64,000 nt of DNA from Hortaea werneckii (GCA_037044905.1 JBAOKB010000015.1:1-64000); one strand, 5' to 3'. Counted from the first letter of the stretch, positions 33,412 to 43,830 are shown. Numbers and translations are program-made. The notes: a model not told the origin generated them from the sequence alone.

Positions 33412-36400
33412 ATGCACCCCCGACACCCTCTACAACCTCGCCACCGCGCACCATGGCCACCACTTCTCCTTCCCCTCCTCACCCTCATCCTCCTCCTCTT
33501 CCCGCTGCCCGTCCACCCACTCGACCCATCCACCCTCACCACCCTGCGCGACGACACCCGCGCCCTCTTCTACCACGGCTACGACTCCTACCTGCAGCAC
33601 GCCTTCCCCGAAGACGAGCTCCGTCCTATCTCCTGCCGTCCGCAGACCCGGAACCCTGAGAACCCCGCCGATATCGGGCTCAACGATGTCCTGGGCAACT
33701 ACAGCGTCACGCTCGTCGACAGCCTGAGTACGTTGGCCATCCTGGCCAGCGATGAGGAAGCCGTGCATGCGCGGCGGGCGTGGGGGGAGTTTCGGAGCGG
33801 GGTGAGGCGGTTGGTCGAGTTGTATGGGGATGGGAGGATCGAGGAGGATGGGGAGGAGGGGAATGGGGAGAGTGGGAGGAGAAGGAGGTGTGGGACCAGA
33901 GCGTGCGGGTTTGATTTGGATAGTAAGGTGCAAGTGTTTGAGACGAATATCCGAGGCGTGGGGGGGTTGTTGTCTGCGCATCTTTTTGCGAGTGGGGAGT
34001 TGCCGATCAGAGGGTACGAGCCGCAGTGGGTTGATGGGGTGGATGGGGAGGAGGTGATTGAGTGGGATGATGGTTGGAAGTATGATGGGCAACTTCTCCG
34101 GCTTGCTCATGATCTGGCGAGTCGTTTGCTTCCGGCTTTTAGTACGGCGACCGGCCTTCCTTACCCTCGCGTCAACCTGCGCCATGGGATTCCGTTTTAC
34201 CAGGATGCGGAAGCGGGTGTGTGTCGGCTTGATGGGACTTCGACGGACCCGAGAGAGATTACTGAGAATTGTGCGGCGGGTGCGGGGAGTCTGGTTTTGG
34301 AGTTCACCACTCTCTCGCGACTGACTGGGGATTATCGTTTCGAAAGGCTAGCTAAAAAGGCCTTCTGGGCGGTATGGGAAAGAAGGAGTAGTATTGGACT
34401 ACTAGGAAACGGAATCGATTCAGAGAGCGGACAGTGGACTATCCCCGCCCTCAGCGGCATCGGGGCAGGCATCGATTCCTTCTACGAATACGCCATGAAA
34501 GGTTCCATCCTGCTCTCGGGCCTGCCTCCCCTCCCAGCCGAAAACACATCCACCACCACAACCAACACCACCAACCACATCCAACGGATCCTCGATGCCC
34601 ACCCCAACAACCCCGAGGACTTCCTCCGCGTCTGGGACACCGTCCACGCCTCCATAACCCGCCACATCCTGCGGTCCAGCCCCCCGGAAAAACACCCTTA
34701 CTACGCGCAATCCGACCTCCTCACCGGCGCGCCCCGCTACGCCTGGATCGACAACCTCTCCGCCTACTACCCCGGCCTACTAACCCTGTCTGGCCACCTC
34801 ACGGAAGCAATCCAATCGCACCTCCTCTTCGCAGCGCTATGGACGCGGTACGCCTCGCTCCCAGAACGCTGGCAACCCCACAGCGGCGGCACCATCGACC
34901 CGTCCTTCCGACACTGGGCCGGCCGCCCGGAATTCATCGAGTCCACGTATTACCTCTACCAGGCCACGCGCGACCCCTGGTTCCTGCACGTCGGCGAGAT
35001 GACGCTCCGCGATATCTGGCGCCGCTGTTGGACCCCCTGCGGCTGGGCGGACTTGGGCGATGTGGTTTCGGGGGAGAAGCGGGATCGCATGGAGAGTTTC
35101 TTTTTGGGCGAGACGGCCAAGTATCTGTATTTGCTTTTTGATCAGGGACATCCGTTGAATGTGGGCCCCGCGAGGGGCGGGAGTGCGGAGGGGCCGGTCG
35201 TGTTTAGTACGGAGGGACATCCGTTGGTTGTTCCGCGGGGCAGAAGGGATCAGGGGGTTAAAAGCGGGCGGAAGAAGAAAGGATGGGTCGGGTCTTTCGA
35301 CTCTCCCACCCCCTCTCCTCCTTCCCCATCACAAGAGGAAACTCCCCAGAACACCGCCCCCCCTCCCCCCGCCGCCCCCCAACCCACCTGTCCCCTCCCA
35401 CCCCGACTCTCCCCCCTCCTAACCGGCTCCGCCATCCCCTCCCGTCCGGACTTCTTCCACGCCGCCGCCCTCGCCAACCTCCACAATATCCCCTTCGACG
35501 CCACCACCAACCCGGCGCACACCTCTCCCTCTCTCCTCCGGCCCCTCTCCCCCTCCAACTACACCTATTACCCCTGGACCCTGCCCTCGCATCTCATCCC
35601 CGCCGATGGAGTTTCGGCGGTGATTCGCCAACCGCTCGTCTCGACGCTGACGTTCCCGAATTTTAATCCGGAGAAGAGCGCGGGTGGGAAAGGGGGTGGG
35701 GGTGGAGCGGCGGGGAATTGGTTGGAGGAGAAGGGGTTCTTGTCTTCGTCTAGTCCGCCGCTCGGCGCGCTGCAGAAGGTGTGGGACGGCGTGTTGGTGC
35801 ATTCGTTGAGTAATCTGCGCTTGAACCTTGTGCAGGAGGTTAGAAGGGTTGGTGGTGGTGGTGGTGGTGGTGGACAGCCTGGAGAAGGTGGAGGTAGTGG
35901 GGGAATAGCAGGAGAGTTGCAGCAGGAGTTTCGAGTGAGTGGGGTCGGGAATCTGCCCCTGGGTAGGGACGAGAAGGTGTTGGTTAGTGGGCGCGCGTTG
36001 GATGGCGTTAGTCCGGTTGATCCGCATTTTCGTCGGGTCAGGGATCTGGAGATGGTGGATTTGGTTGTTGATGTGCCGGTTGCGGTTCCTGAGACGGGGG
36101 AGGGGGAAGAGGGAGGAAATGCTGCGGGGGAGGCTAGGGAGGAGGCCCAGGAGGAGCAAGAAGAAGTGGTCGTTGAGGCGGCAGTCCAACCCGACGACCC
36201 CGAAAACGGCACCATGGAGTCTTTCTGGAAAGAAGTCGAAAGCCTTCTCTCCGGCTTCCTGCCTTCGCACCTCCTTCCGCCTCACCATCGCTCCGACAGC
36301 GACAAGGACGACCGCAACCCCTCCCCCTTCTCCCGCACCCTAATCCCCGCCATCCTGCCCACCGGTCTCGGCGCCGCGCCCCTCCCGCCTTCCATCGACT

Positions 36401-37071
36401 CATCCTCGGACAACGACCTCCTCGACCCCAGCACCCTCCCCCTCGGCGGACTCCCTTTCCAATCCATCTTCTTCCTCGACTCCCCCCTCTGTCCTCCCAC
36501 CCGCTTACCGGCCTCCATCGCCAAACACTTCTCCATCCTCGTCCTCCGCCGCGGCGAATGCTCCTTCTCCGACAAACTCGCCGCGATCCCGTCGTTCCCG
36601 CCTTCGAGCACGGCGCTGCAACTCGTCGTCGTGCTGTCTTTTGACAAACCTGAGGATTCTCCTGAGGATTCGGGGACAGCGGCGCACCACCGTCACCAGC
36701 AGCAGCAGGGAGATGGTGAGGAAGGGGGAGAGGGAGAGGGAGAGGGAGAGGGCAGGCTAATCAGACCCCTCCTCGATACGCCCCAGCGCTCTCCCGCGGG
36801 TTTTGAACGCCGATATCCGATCGCGATGGTGATGGTTGATGCTTCTTCCGCAAGTGTCGTGGAGGTTTTCCGGAGAGCGGCGGGGGGGAGAGGTGGGTTT
36901 GATGGTGAGGGGGTATTTTGGGAGGAGGGCGGAGAAGGTGGTGAGAGTGAGGGTCGGAGTGGGACAAAGGGAAGTGGAGGTGGTGGTGTTAGTGGTGGGG
37001 GGTTGGCGGTTAAGCGACGCTATTGGTTTGAGAGTTTGGGGGTGCCGATTGGGAATCTGATTATGCTTTGA
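33412..37071 (+). CDS. GH47 alpha-mannosidase-like protein of the EDEM/Htm1 type with PA domain
   Basis: ER glycoprotein quality control: EDEM/Mnl1-type members trim mannose from misfolded glycoproteins to mark them for ERAD. Intronless, 1219 residues. The N-terminus is a signal anchor (PWPPLLLPLLTLILLLFPLP). The GH47 domain spans about residues 40-580 (GLNDVLGNYSVTLVDSLSTLA, VFETNIRGVGGLLSAHLF, LVLEFTTLSRLTGD, GAGIDSFYEYAMKG, RPEFIESTYYLYQATRD, VFSTEGHP). The long second half contains Pro-, Gly- and Glu-rich low complexity and a protease-associated (PA) domain at about 1020-1110 (ILVLRRGECSFSDK). A (GGT)n run at 35848-35873 encodes polyglycine and a GGGAGA hexamer run at 36724-36752 encodes an EG repeat. 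No second Met follows for a long way, so the start is either 33412 or in an unseen upstream exon. Confidence 0.92.
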   Translation: MHPRHPLQPRHRAPWPPLLLPLLTLILLLFPLPVHPLDPSTLTTLRDDTRALFYHGYDSYLQHAFPEDELRPISCRPQTRNPENPADIGLNDVLGNYSVTLVDSLSTLAILASDEEAVHARRAWGEFRSGVRRLVELYGDGRIEEDGEEGNGESGRRRRCGTRACGFDLDSKVQVFETNIRGVGGLLSAHLFASGELPIRGYEPQWVDGVDGEEVIEWDDGWKYDGQLLRLAHDLASRLLPAFSTATGLPYPRVNLRHGIPFYQDAEAGVCRLDGTSTDPREITENCAAGAGSLVLEFTTLSRLTGDYRFERLAKKAFWAVWERRSSIGLLGNGIDSESGQWTIPALSGIGAGIDSFYEYAMKGSILLSGLPPLPAENTSTTTTNTTNHIQRILDAHPNNPEDFLRVWDTVHASITRHILRSSPPEKHPYYAQSDLLTGAPRYAWIDNLSAYYPGLLTLSGHLTEAIQSHLLFAALWTRYASLPERWQPHSGGTIDPSFRHWAGRPEFIESTYYLYQATRDPWFLHVGEMTLRDIWRRCWTPCGWADLGDVVSGEKRDRMESFFLGETAKYLYLLFDQGHPLNVGPARGGSAEGPVVFSTEGHPLVVPRGRRDQGVKSGRKKKGWVGSFDSPTPSPPSPSQEETPQNTAPPPPAAPQPTCPLPPRLSPLLTGSAIPSRPDFFHAAALANLHNIPFDATTNPAHTSPSLLRPLSPSNYTYYPWTLPSHLIPADGVSAVIRQPLVSTLTFPNFNPEKSAGGKGGGGGAAGNWLEEKGFLSSSSPPLGALQKVWDGVLVHSLSNLRLNLVQEVRRVGGGGGGGGQPGEGGGSGGIAGELQQEFRVSGVGNLPLGRDEKVLVSGRALDGVSPVDPHFRRVRDLEMVDLVVDVPVAVPETGEGEEGGNAAGEAREEAQEEQEEVVVEAAVQPDDPENGTMESFWKEVESLLSGFLPSHLLPPHHRSDSDKDDRNPSPFSRTLIPAILPTGLGAAPLPPSIDSSSDNDLLDPSTLPLGGLPFQSIFFLDSPLCPPTRLPASIAKHFSILVLRRGECSFSDKLAAIPSFPPSSTALQLVVVLSFDKPEDSPEDSGTAAHHRHQQQQGDGEEGGEGEGEGEGRLIRPLLDTPQRSPAGFERRYPIAMVMVDASSASVVEVFRRAAGGRGGFDGEGVFWEEGGEGGESEGRSGTKGSGGGGVSGGGLAVKRRYWFESLGVPIGNLIML

Positions 37072-38219
37072 GGGATTGTTTGGGTTTGTTTTGTGATACC
37101 CTTCGTCTTTTTACGATTCTGGATGGTTTGTACTAGCATTTTGTATTTGCTGATCTGACACTTCATTTTTCCTATCTTGTTGGACCTTTTTTGCTTCTTC
37201 CCCCTTGCGTATTGCAAAATATATGAGACTTTGAGAAACCTTGCCCTGGATGGGTTGAGCGGGGAGAAAAAAATCTTCTCTCCACATTGCTCTTTACTCA
37301 TTCTATCCCGTCAGATTCTGTCCAAATCTATCCTGGCCCCGCTCTGCCTGATCCACGCCATTTCGATGAGAACTCCTCGCCAAATTATTACTTGGTCCTG
37401 GGTCCGTGTGTCCCTTCACTGCCCACTCCCATTCTCCCCTTACGCTGTTCGTGCCCCCGCTCTTCAATCTCTCCCAACGCTCACCCTCCCCCTCCGCTCC
37501 GTCGCTTGGAAGCCTCTTGATCGTCTTCCTTTGCAAGGCGATCGATCCTCCGCCGCCTGCTGGATAAGAAGAACTGTTGCCGTGCCCGTTGATGCCGATT
37601 TGAAGGAGAGTCCGCCGGCTAGAGTGTCTTCCACACTAATTGTCCACACTCGTCGAGAAGGCCGTATGTTCGTGCTCCCCTATGAAGAGAGTTCAGTCGG
37701 CAATGTTGTGTTTTCCGACCCTTTCGAGCTTTCTCCAGATGATTGCTGAGTAATCGGGATTCGTTCAAGGCAAACTCTAGAGTTGTCAGTTTCACGGCCG
37801 GCCATCCACACTGACGATAAGCGTTCGTATCTTCGACAATGCTGAGTGTGTGGGGATCTTCGAGACACTCCAAGGTTGTAAAGAATCTCTCGCAGTGAGG
37901 GAGGGGTTGCGACTTGCTACGTGTATGGTATCAGACGCAATGGTTGAAGACGTGGATAGCAGTCTGGACGCCTGACGTATGCGGCATAAGATGGGATGGC
38001 TGGGATGTGGAATAGAAATGTCTCTTCGTTACTATCTGTCTATTGCTGCAATCCACACTTTCAGGAAATGGACAGACCCATGCGCAAAAAATACACTGTG
38101 GTTCGCCACAATTCGACCTCCTGTACAATCATGGGGCACTCTTGCTTGTATCGACAAAAGTGTGCCTGCCACAGAAGGGGAAGTCAGCAATCTTCCCAGT
38201 AGATCGCAACGCCATTGAG
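37072..38219. other. intergenic
   Basis: 3' flank of the GH47 gene and entry into the repeat-rich region. No gene recognised; overlapping open frames on both strands at 37.2-37.9 kb look like chance. Confidence 0.35.
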
Positions 38220-40080
38220 AAAGAAGTTGAATGTTAGGGCAGTATTCAGAAATATGTTCAAAGTTTCCATATCGATGCAAGCATCGGGTCAGAGTTTAAT
38301 CTCTGTTAAGTGTAGCAAATGAATTGATATTCATCATTGCATGTAAATAGTATGGATCGAGGGCACAACTTACGCGGAGATGATGATGAAATGGTGTGCC
38401 GTATGGTGGGGTGCCGTATAGAAGGCCTTTCTGCGCTCCCATTAGCCGTTATTCCACGTGTTGTTAAACTGAAAAGAGAAGATGGCGAGTTTCGCAGTGC
38501 TCAGAAGCTTCTTAAATGTCTTCATACCAATGCGAGCATCGGGTAAGAGTGTAGTATTATGGGACAAGGTCCCTTCATCATCGACTGCGAGGAAAACGGG
38601 ATGGAAGAATGACTTACGCGGATGTGATCATGACTGGTTGTACCGTCTACAAGGTCTTTCTGTGGTCCCATTAGCCAAAGCTTCCAAGTGATTTTCAGAT
38701 CGTTGAGATTAAACAGTGATTTATGCAGTGCTCAGTAAGTATTTGAATGTCTTCAAATCGATGCAAGCATCGAGTCAGAGTAGTGTCTGAGAGGTTGGAA
38801 CCTTCATCATCGACTGCAAGGGCAACGGGGCACGGGATCAAAGAGTTACTTACGCAGAGGTATGCATCCAGGGTTGTATCATAGCGGAGATCCTGCTGTG
38901 CCTCTGTCAGTAGACTTTCCACGTCTTTGTAAGACTCTTGAAAAAGAATTGTGGTTTTGCAGTGCTCAGAATCTGTTCTGAAGTTTCCATCTTGATGCGT
39001 GCATCAAGTCAAAACATGCTCGAATTGTAGTGTAATGACAAGGATTTTCATCACCGACTGCAAGGGAGACGCGTTGAAGAAGCGACTTACGCAGAGCATC
39101 ATTACCCAGTGTCGTGTCGAAGCAAGGAACCTGCCGTACCTCTGTTAGCGGATGTTCCAAATGATTGTAAGACCTTGAGGAAACAGTGTTGGTGCAGTGA
39201 TCAGAATCTGTTCTAAAGTCTCCATCTTGATGCGTGCATCAAGTCAAAGTATGCGTCTTGTGTGTAGTGACATGGATATCCATCATCGACTGCAGAGAAT
39301 TTCGTTCAGGAAGTGACTTACGCGAAGGTAAAGCTTTTTAGTGTCATGTCATGACGCAGATCCTGCCGTGCTTCATGTTAGCAGATATTCCAGATGAGTC
39401 TAACACCATGGAGGAAAACAGGGGTGTTGCAGTGGCCAAAATCAGCTCTAACGGTGTTGGTTCCAGTCCTCTACCAGCAAGTGTACCCACCGCCGGTAGA
39501 CACTTTTGGCCGGTCATGGAGGCATGGAAATGCTCTGCCAGACTTGGTCACAGTGAGATGCCTGGCTGATGCCGACACACTCAGAAAAGCGAGCGCTGGC
39601 GTGAGGTTCACCCAGATCTTCTTCTGCGCATCAAGCGCCGGTACACGGTTGAGGACGGTGTCCATGTATCCCGGGCTAATCGCGTTGATGAACTTTCCGG
39701 CCCTGGGTGGTCGTTGCCGACTTCCGTCGATCTTCATCATTGACTGCAAAGGGCAATGCACAAAGGGAAAAAAGACTTACGTCAAAGGTTCTGCTGTTGA
39801 TTGTCGTGCCATGTGGAGTCCTTTCTATGCTTTTGTCAGTGCATGATCCAGCCAGTTGTATGATCGCTAAAAGGGAACGATGTGATCGCAGTGTTCAGAG
39901 TCTGGTGCTGTCTCGACATGAGTTCGTTCTGATCAAATGAGAGCTTTGATTGTTGTTTTAATCATCGATCGCAGGGTATTGAGGTTTGCAGGATGACTTA
40001 CTTGGAAGTTGTAGGAAGTCGTGGCAGATGGTATTGCGTCGTATCTGGAAGAGAGAGGTCGGTGGAGTCGGGACTGAACC
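38220..40080 (-). repeat. tandem array of about 235-bp units with splice-like motifs on the minus strand
   Basis: Units are marked by ACTTAC (minus-strand GTAAGT) at 38368, 38612, 38848, 39085, 39316, 39775 and 39996. The spacings are 244, 236, 237, 231, 459 (twice about 230) and 221 bp. Read on the minus strand, most units show CTGAGCACTGC, then a GCTAAC/GCTAAT/CTGAC branch-like motif with a downstream CAG, an exon-like block of about 45 bp (recurring pattern D-L-x-x-D-T-T-L), CGTAAGT, and 33-40 bp later TTGCAG followed by TCGATGATGA. Three to four units carry a GATGC-nn-GCATC hairpin (CTTGATGCGTGCATCAAG in two of them). No single reading frame stays open through several units, so it is a decayed repeated-exon gene or a noncoding spliced repeat. 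Confidence 0.75.
39471..39698 (-). pseudogene. short-chain dehydrogenase/reductase (SDR) C-terminal relic
   Basis: The minus-strand frame reads KFINAISPGYMDTVLNRVPA then LDAQKKIWVNLTP and ends GGYTCW plus stop. This matches the C-terminal third of fungal polyol/sugar SDRs (SISPGYMDT, ALDAQKKIW, LTP, DGGYTxW). Between LTP and GGYTCW the expected FLASDAS-FMTG block is not in this frame; a piece of it (SLAEHFHASMTG) appears in a neighbouring frame, so at least two frameshifts are present. The N-terminal Rossmann part and the catalytic Tyr-x-x-x-Lys are absent. It lies inside the 235-bp array and takes up one repeat period. Confidence 0.7.
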
Positions 40081-42324
40081 TATTGAAGCCGGGAGTTAGC
40101 TCAAGCTCTGGTGACTTGGAAGGAAGAATGTGCGGGTATGATGTTGTGCGGTGCTGAATATTGTACGACTCGGTCCATCGCAGCTGGCCAACAGTGTGGT
40201 TCGACTGTCTCAAACATGGTGCAGTTGATGTGAGCGGAAGTAAAAGACGTCGTCATGAAAAATGATGCTCGGTCATGAGAGATGAGAGACTTGCAAGACT
40301 GCAGTGCTCGAGATAAGGTGTAAAGAGCTTCGCCGCTGAGCTTGCGAGCGTGACTATCTGCCAATGAAAGTTAAGTCAGCATGAACCATATCTGTCGACG
40401 TGGGAGTTGTGCGTGACGAGGCCAATCAGATCGCTGCTCTTGGGTTCACCATTCGCAGAGCGCGTATGATGTCTGCTTAATCAACGCTTGGCGGTCATCA
40501 TGAAAGGGAGGCTCAGAGAAAGGGCAGCGGAGACTTCCCTTATCATTGGCGTCATGCCGCTCCCTCTGATTAAGGAGCCCGGTAAAGTCAGCAGGGCTCG
40601 TTTGTGCCTCGAGTGGCACGCTGCAATTGACTGCTGTGTAGCTTAGTGTCGAAGTGGAAGTCTGCGTCGGAGACTTCGAGCATGAAGGCAAGGCTGCCGA
40701 CGCCGTAGAACACTAAGCAGAGACGCGTCAATGGGCTCGTGTACAGGCGTTTGCAAGTGAACACGACGCGTGACATGTCAGGTTCGTGGCAGAGAGCTGT
40801 CGAAACATTGCCTCAAAGTCGATAGATCAAGCACAGTGTTGGACGCGTCGCCATGTTGACTTGCTTTGGTCGCTCGCCTATGACAGAGAGTCTCATTAGT
40901 GCAGCACGCGTTCGGTATAAAGACATGCCAAATGCCGCATCCAATCGTGATGGCGCCTTTGTTGGAAAGTCAGCAGCTGTGAGAAGCGTCATCCACTGTG
41001 ACGAGTGGTGACACTCTGTGCGTTCGATCTTGACGGCAACGGTATCTTCGACGCGTCTAGTGGTGTGATCGAAAAGAATGAAGCCAGAACGGTGTCTCTG
41101 TCGTGAGCGAAAATGTAGAGGAGGAAGCATACAAAGGTTGCAAAGAAGTGGTGTTGTTGTCACATTGTGGTTCATGAGTCACGCGTGATTTGGTAGTTGA
41201 TCGGTTTCAAAGCAAGGCAAGAGCGAGGGAGTTGGACTGTGCTCTGTTGCTCCGGAGAATCACCCCTCCAGGCCTGAGGCTACTATCAATGCCTCTCGAA
41301 GCAGCACGGGACGCCGAGATTGTCTCTTGCAAATAGGCCTTCCGCTCTTGTGATGCGAGACTCTTATAGCAGTGAGAGAGCAGTCATTTGATGTTCTAGG
41401 CATTTCACTCACATTTGTTATTGAGCAACAAGGAGTGCTTCTCATTCCGACCAGTCCACAATATGAGCAAGAGCTACGACAAGCTGCTGGTCACTCTGAG
41501 ACTTGATACTAACGAAGCGGCAAGATGAGATACAGTAGGTACAACATCAAAGCGAGGTGGGCCATCATGTAATCTACAATCGCGTGTCCAACTTTGCCCT
41601 TTATCAAACCCTCCGTTGATCTCAAGCCAGATTGCCCTTCCAAACTGCAGACTTTCGAGAGCCGTCTAAACGCTGATCGATTTTAGATCGCCGCCGTCGG
41701 TGGGAGATGCCTTTCGTGAAGACGAGCAAACTCGCTGTAGTGTTCATGCCGTTGTGTCAGCCCCAGCTCTTTTTTGATGATTTTACGAAGATCAATGCCT
41801 TGCAAAGCTTCTCAGATAACGAAAACATGTTCTCACAGAGCCCTCAAATAAACCGCCTTTCGTCTTTTAATGGTCATCATAAAGCGGTCAGAAAGCCGAG
41901 AAAAGGAGATAATCAACTTACTTGAATAATATTGACGCTGGTAAGCTCTTTCGTCAAGCTCTTTGGTTGACAAAGGAGGAAAGCCGCTGCCTCGTGTTGG
42001 AGAGACAGCAACACAAGTCTGTGTTTACGTCTCCGCGCGTCGTTTGCGGCTCCTGCGCGGACGCGAGCAGTCATCACGCGGCGAAAGGCGGCTTTAAGCT
42101 TGGTTTTGGATGCTTTGCCATGGTTTGAAAGAAACACTGCACTATCAGCTCGGCGTGAATAAAGATACTCGTCTCTTTAGTTCGCATAGGAGATTCTCAG
42201 CGCCTTATGACATAGATCGATCTTCGGCTTTGCAAGGACGCAGCAGCGTGGATATGAAATGTTCCGCTGCCTCGTGAGACAATGCAGACCGCCTGACAAA
42301 TGACAATTTGCCCGCAACCACTAC
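40081..42324 (-). other. gene-poor stretch with isolated exon-like blocks on the minus strand
   Basis: No complete gene could be assembled. Coding-like minus frames bounded by splice-like signals occur at 41928-42125 (acceptor GTGCAG upstream, GTAAGTTG donor downstream), 40101-40364 (preceded by GCTGAC and TTGGCAG), 40446-40690 and 40813-41175. GCTGACTT recurs on the minus strand near 40966, 40586 and 40375. These may be exons of a fast-evolving or decayed gene continuous with the 235-bp array; none matches a family I know. Confidence 0.3.
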
Positions 42325-42990
42325 GTTGGGACCTTCACATGGGAAAAGCAGCCCTGAGGATAGCATCAGGGTGCGGGAACCGTCTCCATTGGATAGAACC
42401 TCATGCACGCTAGTTCAGGTCAATTTTCACATGTGCTTCAAGTCCTTTGAGGAACCAAAGGGTCCTCCCCATTGGATGACCCTTCATGCACGCTAGCTCA
42501 GGGAGATTTTCACATGGGCTCCAAGGCCCTTCGTGGATCACGGAGGCCTGCCCATTGGACAGCCCTATGCTGGCGCTAGTTCAGGGCAACTTTGCATGTG
42601 CCCTCATCAGATGCCCTCGGTGCTCCTGATGTAGACGTACGCTTTTGTCTCAAGCCTCCTGAGGCTGGCGTCCGAGGCGATAAGCTGCTTCGACTTGATG
42701 GAGCCTTCGTGGAATGCCAACATTGCCCGGTGGACGCAGAAACCGCTCCACTGTGATTGCAAATCTGTCAAAAGATCCTCTGCGTGACTCGTTAGCATTT
42801 TCATGTACACCCAGAAGGTCCACGAAAGACGGAAGCCTCCCCATTGGATAGCCCTATGTGCACGCTAGTTGGTGTCAATCTTTCATGTGCTCTCCCAGAC
42901 TCCAAGGACTACGGAGACCTCCCCATTGGACAGCCCTAGACGGACACTAGTCCATGTCAACTTTACATGTGCTTTCATGTGCCTTCACAA
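42325..42990. repeat. 83-bp tandem repeat array, interrupted
   Basis: The anchor CCATTGG recurs at 42386, 42469, 42552, 42841 and 42923: spacings 83, 83, 289 and 82. Each unit also has CGCTAGTTCAGG-like and CACATGTGC-like blocks. The 289-bp gap holds a block of non-repeat sequence with a minus-strand open frame. A partial unit precedes the first anchor. Confidence 0.85.
42607..42804 (-). pseudogene. open-frame relic inside the 83-bp array (unidentified)
   Basis: The ATG at 42804 begins MKMLTSHAEDLLTDLQSQ and the frame continues to a stop at 42607 (65 residues). Composition is coding-like, with amphipathic helix patterns. It fills the interruption in the 83-bp array. No family recognised; it may be an exon of the same lost gene as the relic at 43.0-43.5 kb. 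Confidence 0.25.
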
Positions 42991-43004
42991 ATCTCCAGAG
43001 CCAG

Positions 43005-43526
43005 TCAACGCATTCGATCGAGTAGCCTGAGACTGTTGAAAAGTAGGCCCTTGATCGAAAGGATGTGCGTTGCTTCGTGAGGATACGCAGGGAATTTATG
43101 ATTGACGCGTGACAGCTCGTAGTACCCTTCAAGAGCAGTCCCGGTGCCTTTGACCAACTGCTTGAGTTTCGCGACCAGCTTGTTCATCTTCAGCTCGTCG
43201 GGTTTGGTACCCTTGACGATGTCATCCACTTGCGAACTCCGGCCATGCATATCATCGGCTGCCTCCCTACCCTTGATGACCGTCTTGTTGCTGCCTTTAA
43301 CATGTTCGACGCGTGACAATTATGCCTTCACCTTGAGAAGGATGAGGGCGCGAGTGTCAAGCTTCCATTGCTTGACACTGGCCTCGGCCAGGGGGTCCCC
43401 GGGGGCAAGATGCGGCAGGTCGTGAGACTCGCCATTATTGATATCTTGATGGCAGTATATGTACTTGTTTTGGCGGGTGAGTGCGTAGAGATCCACGTAA
43501 GGTCGTGCACAATTTGACGGTGCGCC
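43005..43526 (-). pseudogene. decayed open frame with one internal stop, possibly Gag-like
   Basis: The minus-strand frame is open from 43526 to the stop at 43005 except for one TAA at 43322-43320. It reads YVDLYALTRQNKYIYC, then GDPLAEASVKQWKLDTRALI before the TAA, and KMNKLVAKLKQLVKGTG after it. The Trp-x-x-D-x-x-A-x-x-L spacing and the Lys-rich helix loosely recall Copia-type Gag proteins, but no zinc knuckle, protease or integrase was found nearby. About 173 codons with a single stop are unlikely by chance. Identity is weak. Confidence 0.35.
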
Positions 43527-43830
43527 TCACAATGTAGAGAAGCACACGGGAAGCGAAAAACATCTGTGTTCTGATGCTCTCCCGTCAGAATACGCACGTT
43601 CGAGCACTGATATCGGACCAAGGATGTTCATACCAACAATATAACAACTGTAAAAACACCCAAAACCACAGCCAAAAATCCCTCACCACCCATCCCCATC
43701 CCCATCCCTCCACCAAAAGCAAAACCCACCACAACCCTCTTCGCCGCCCTCTCGCCCCGATTGCGTTGGGCCTAGATGTACCAAGCACTCTCGGCCAGTC
43801 TTGGGTGGACATCACCCACCCTCTCTCCCC

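Noticed and set aside
37177..37749. 190-codon plus frame after the GH47 gene
   Set aside because: Starts with a non-ATG codon and lies in 3' flanking sequence with no recognisable content.
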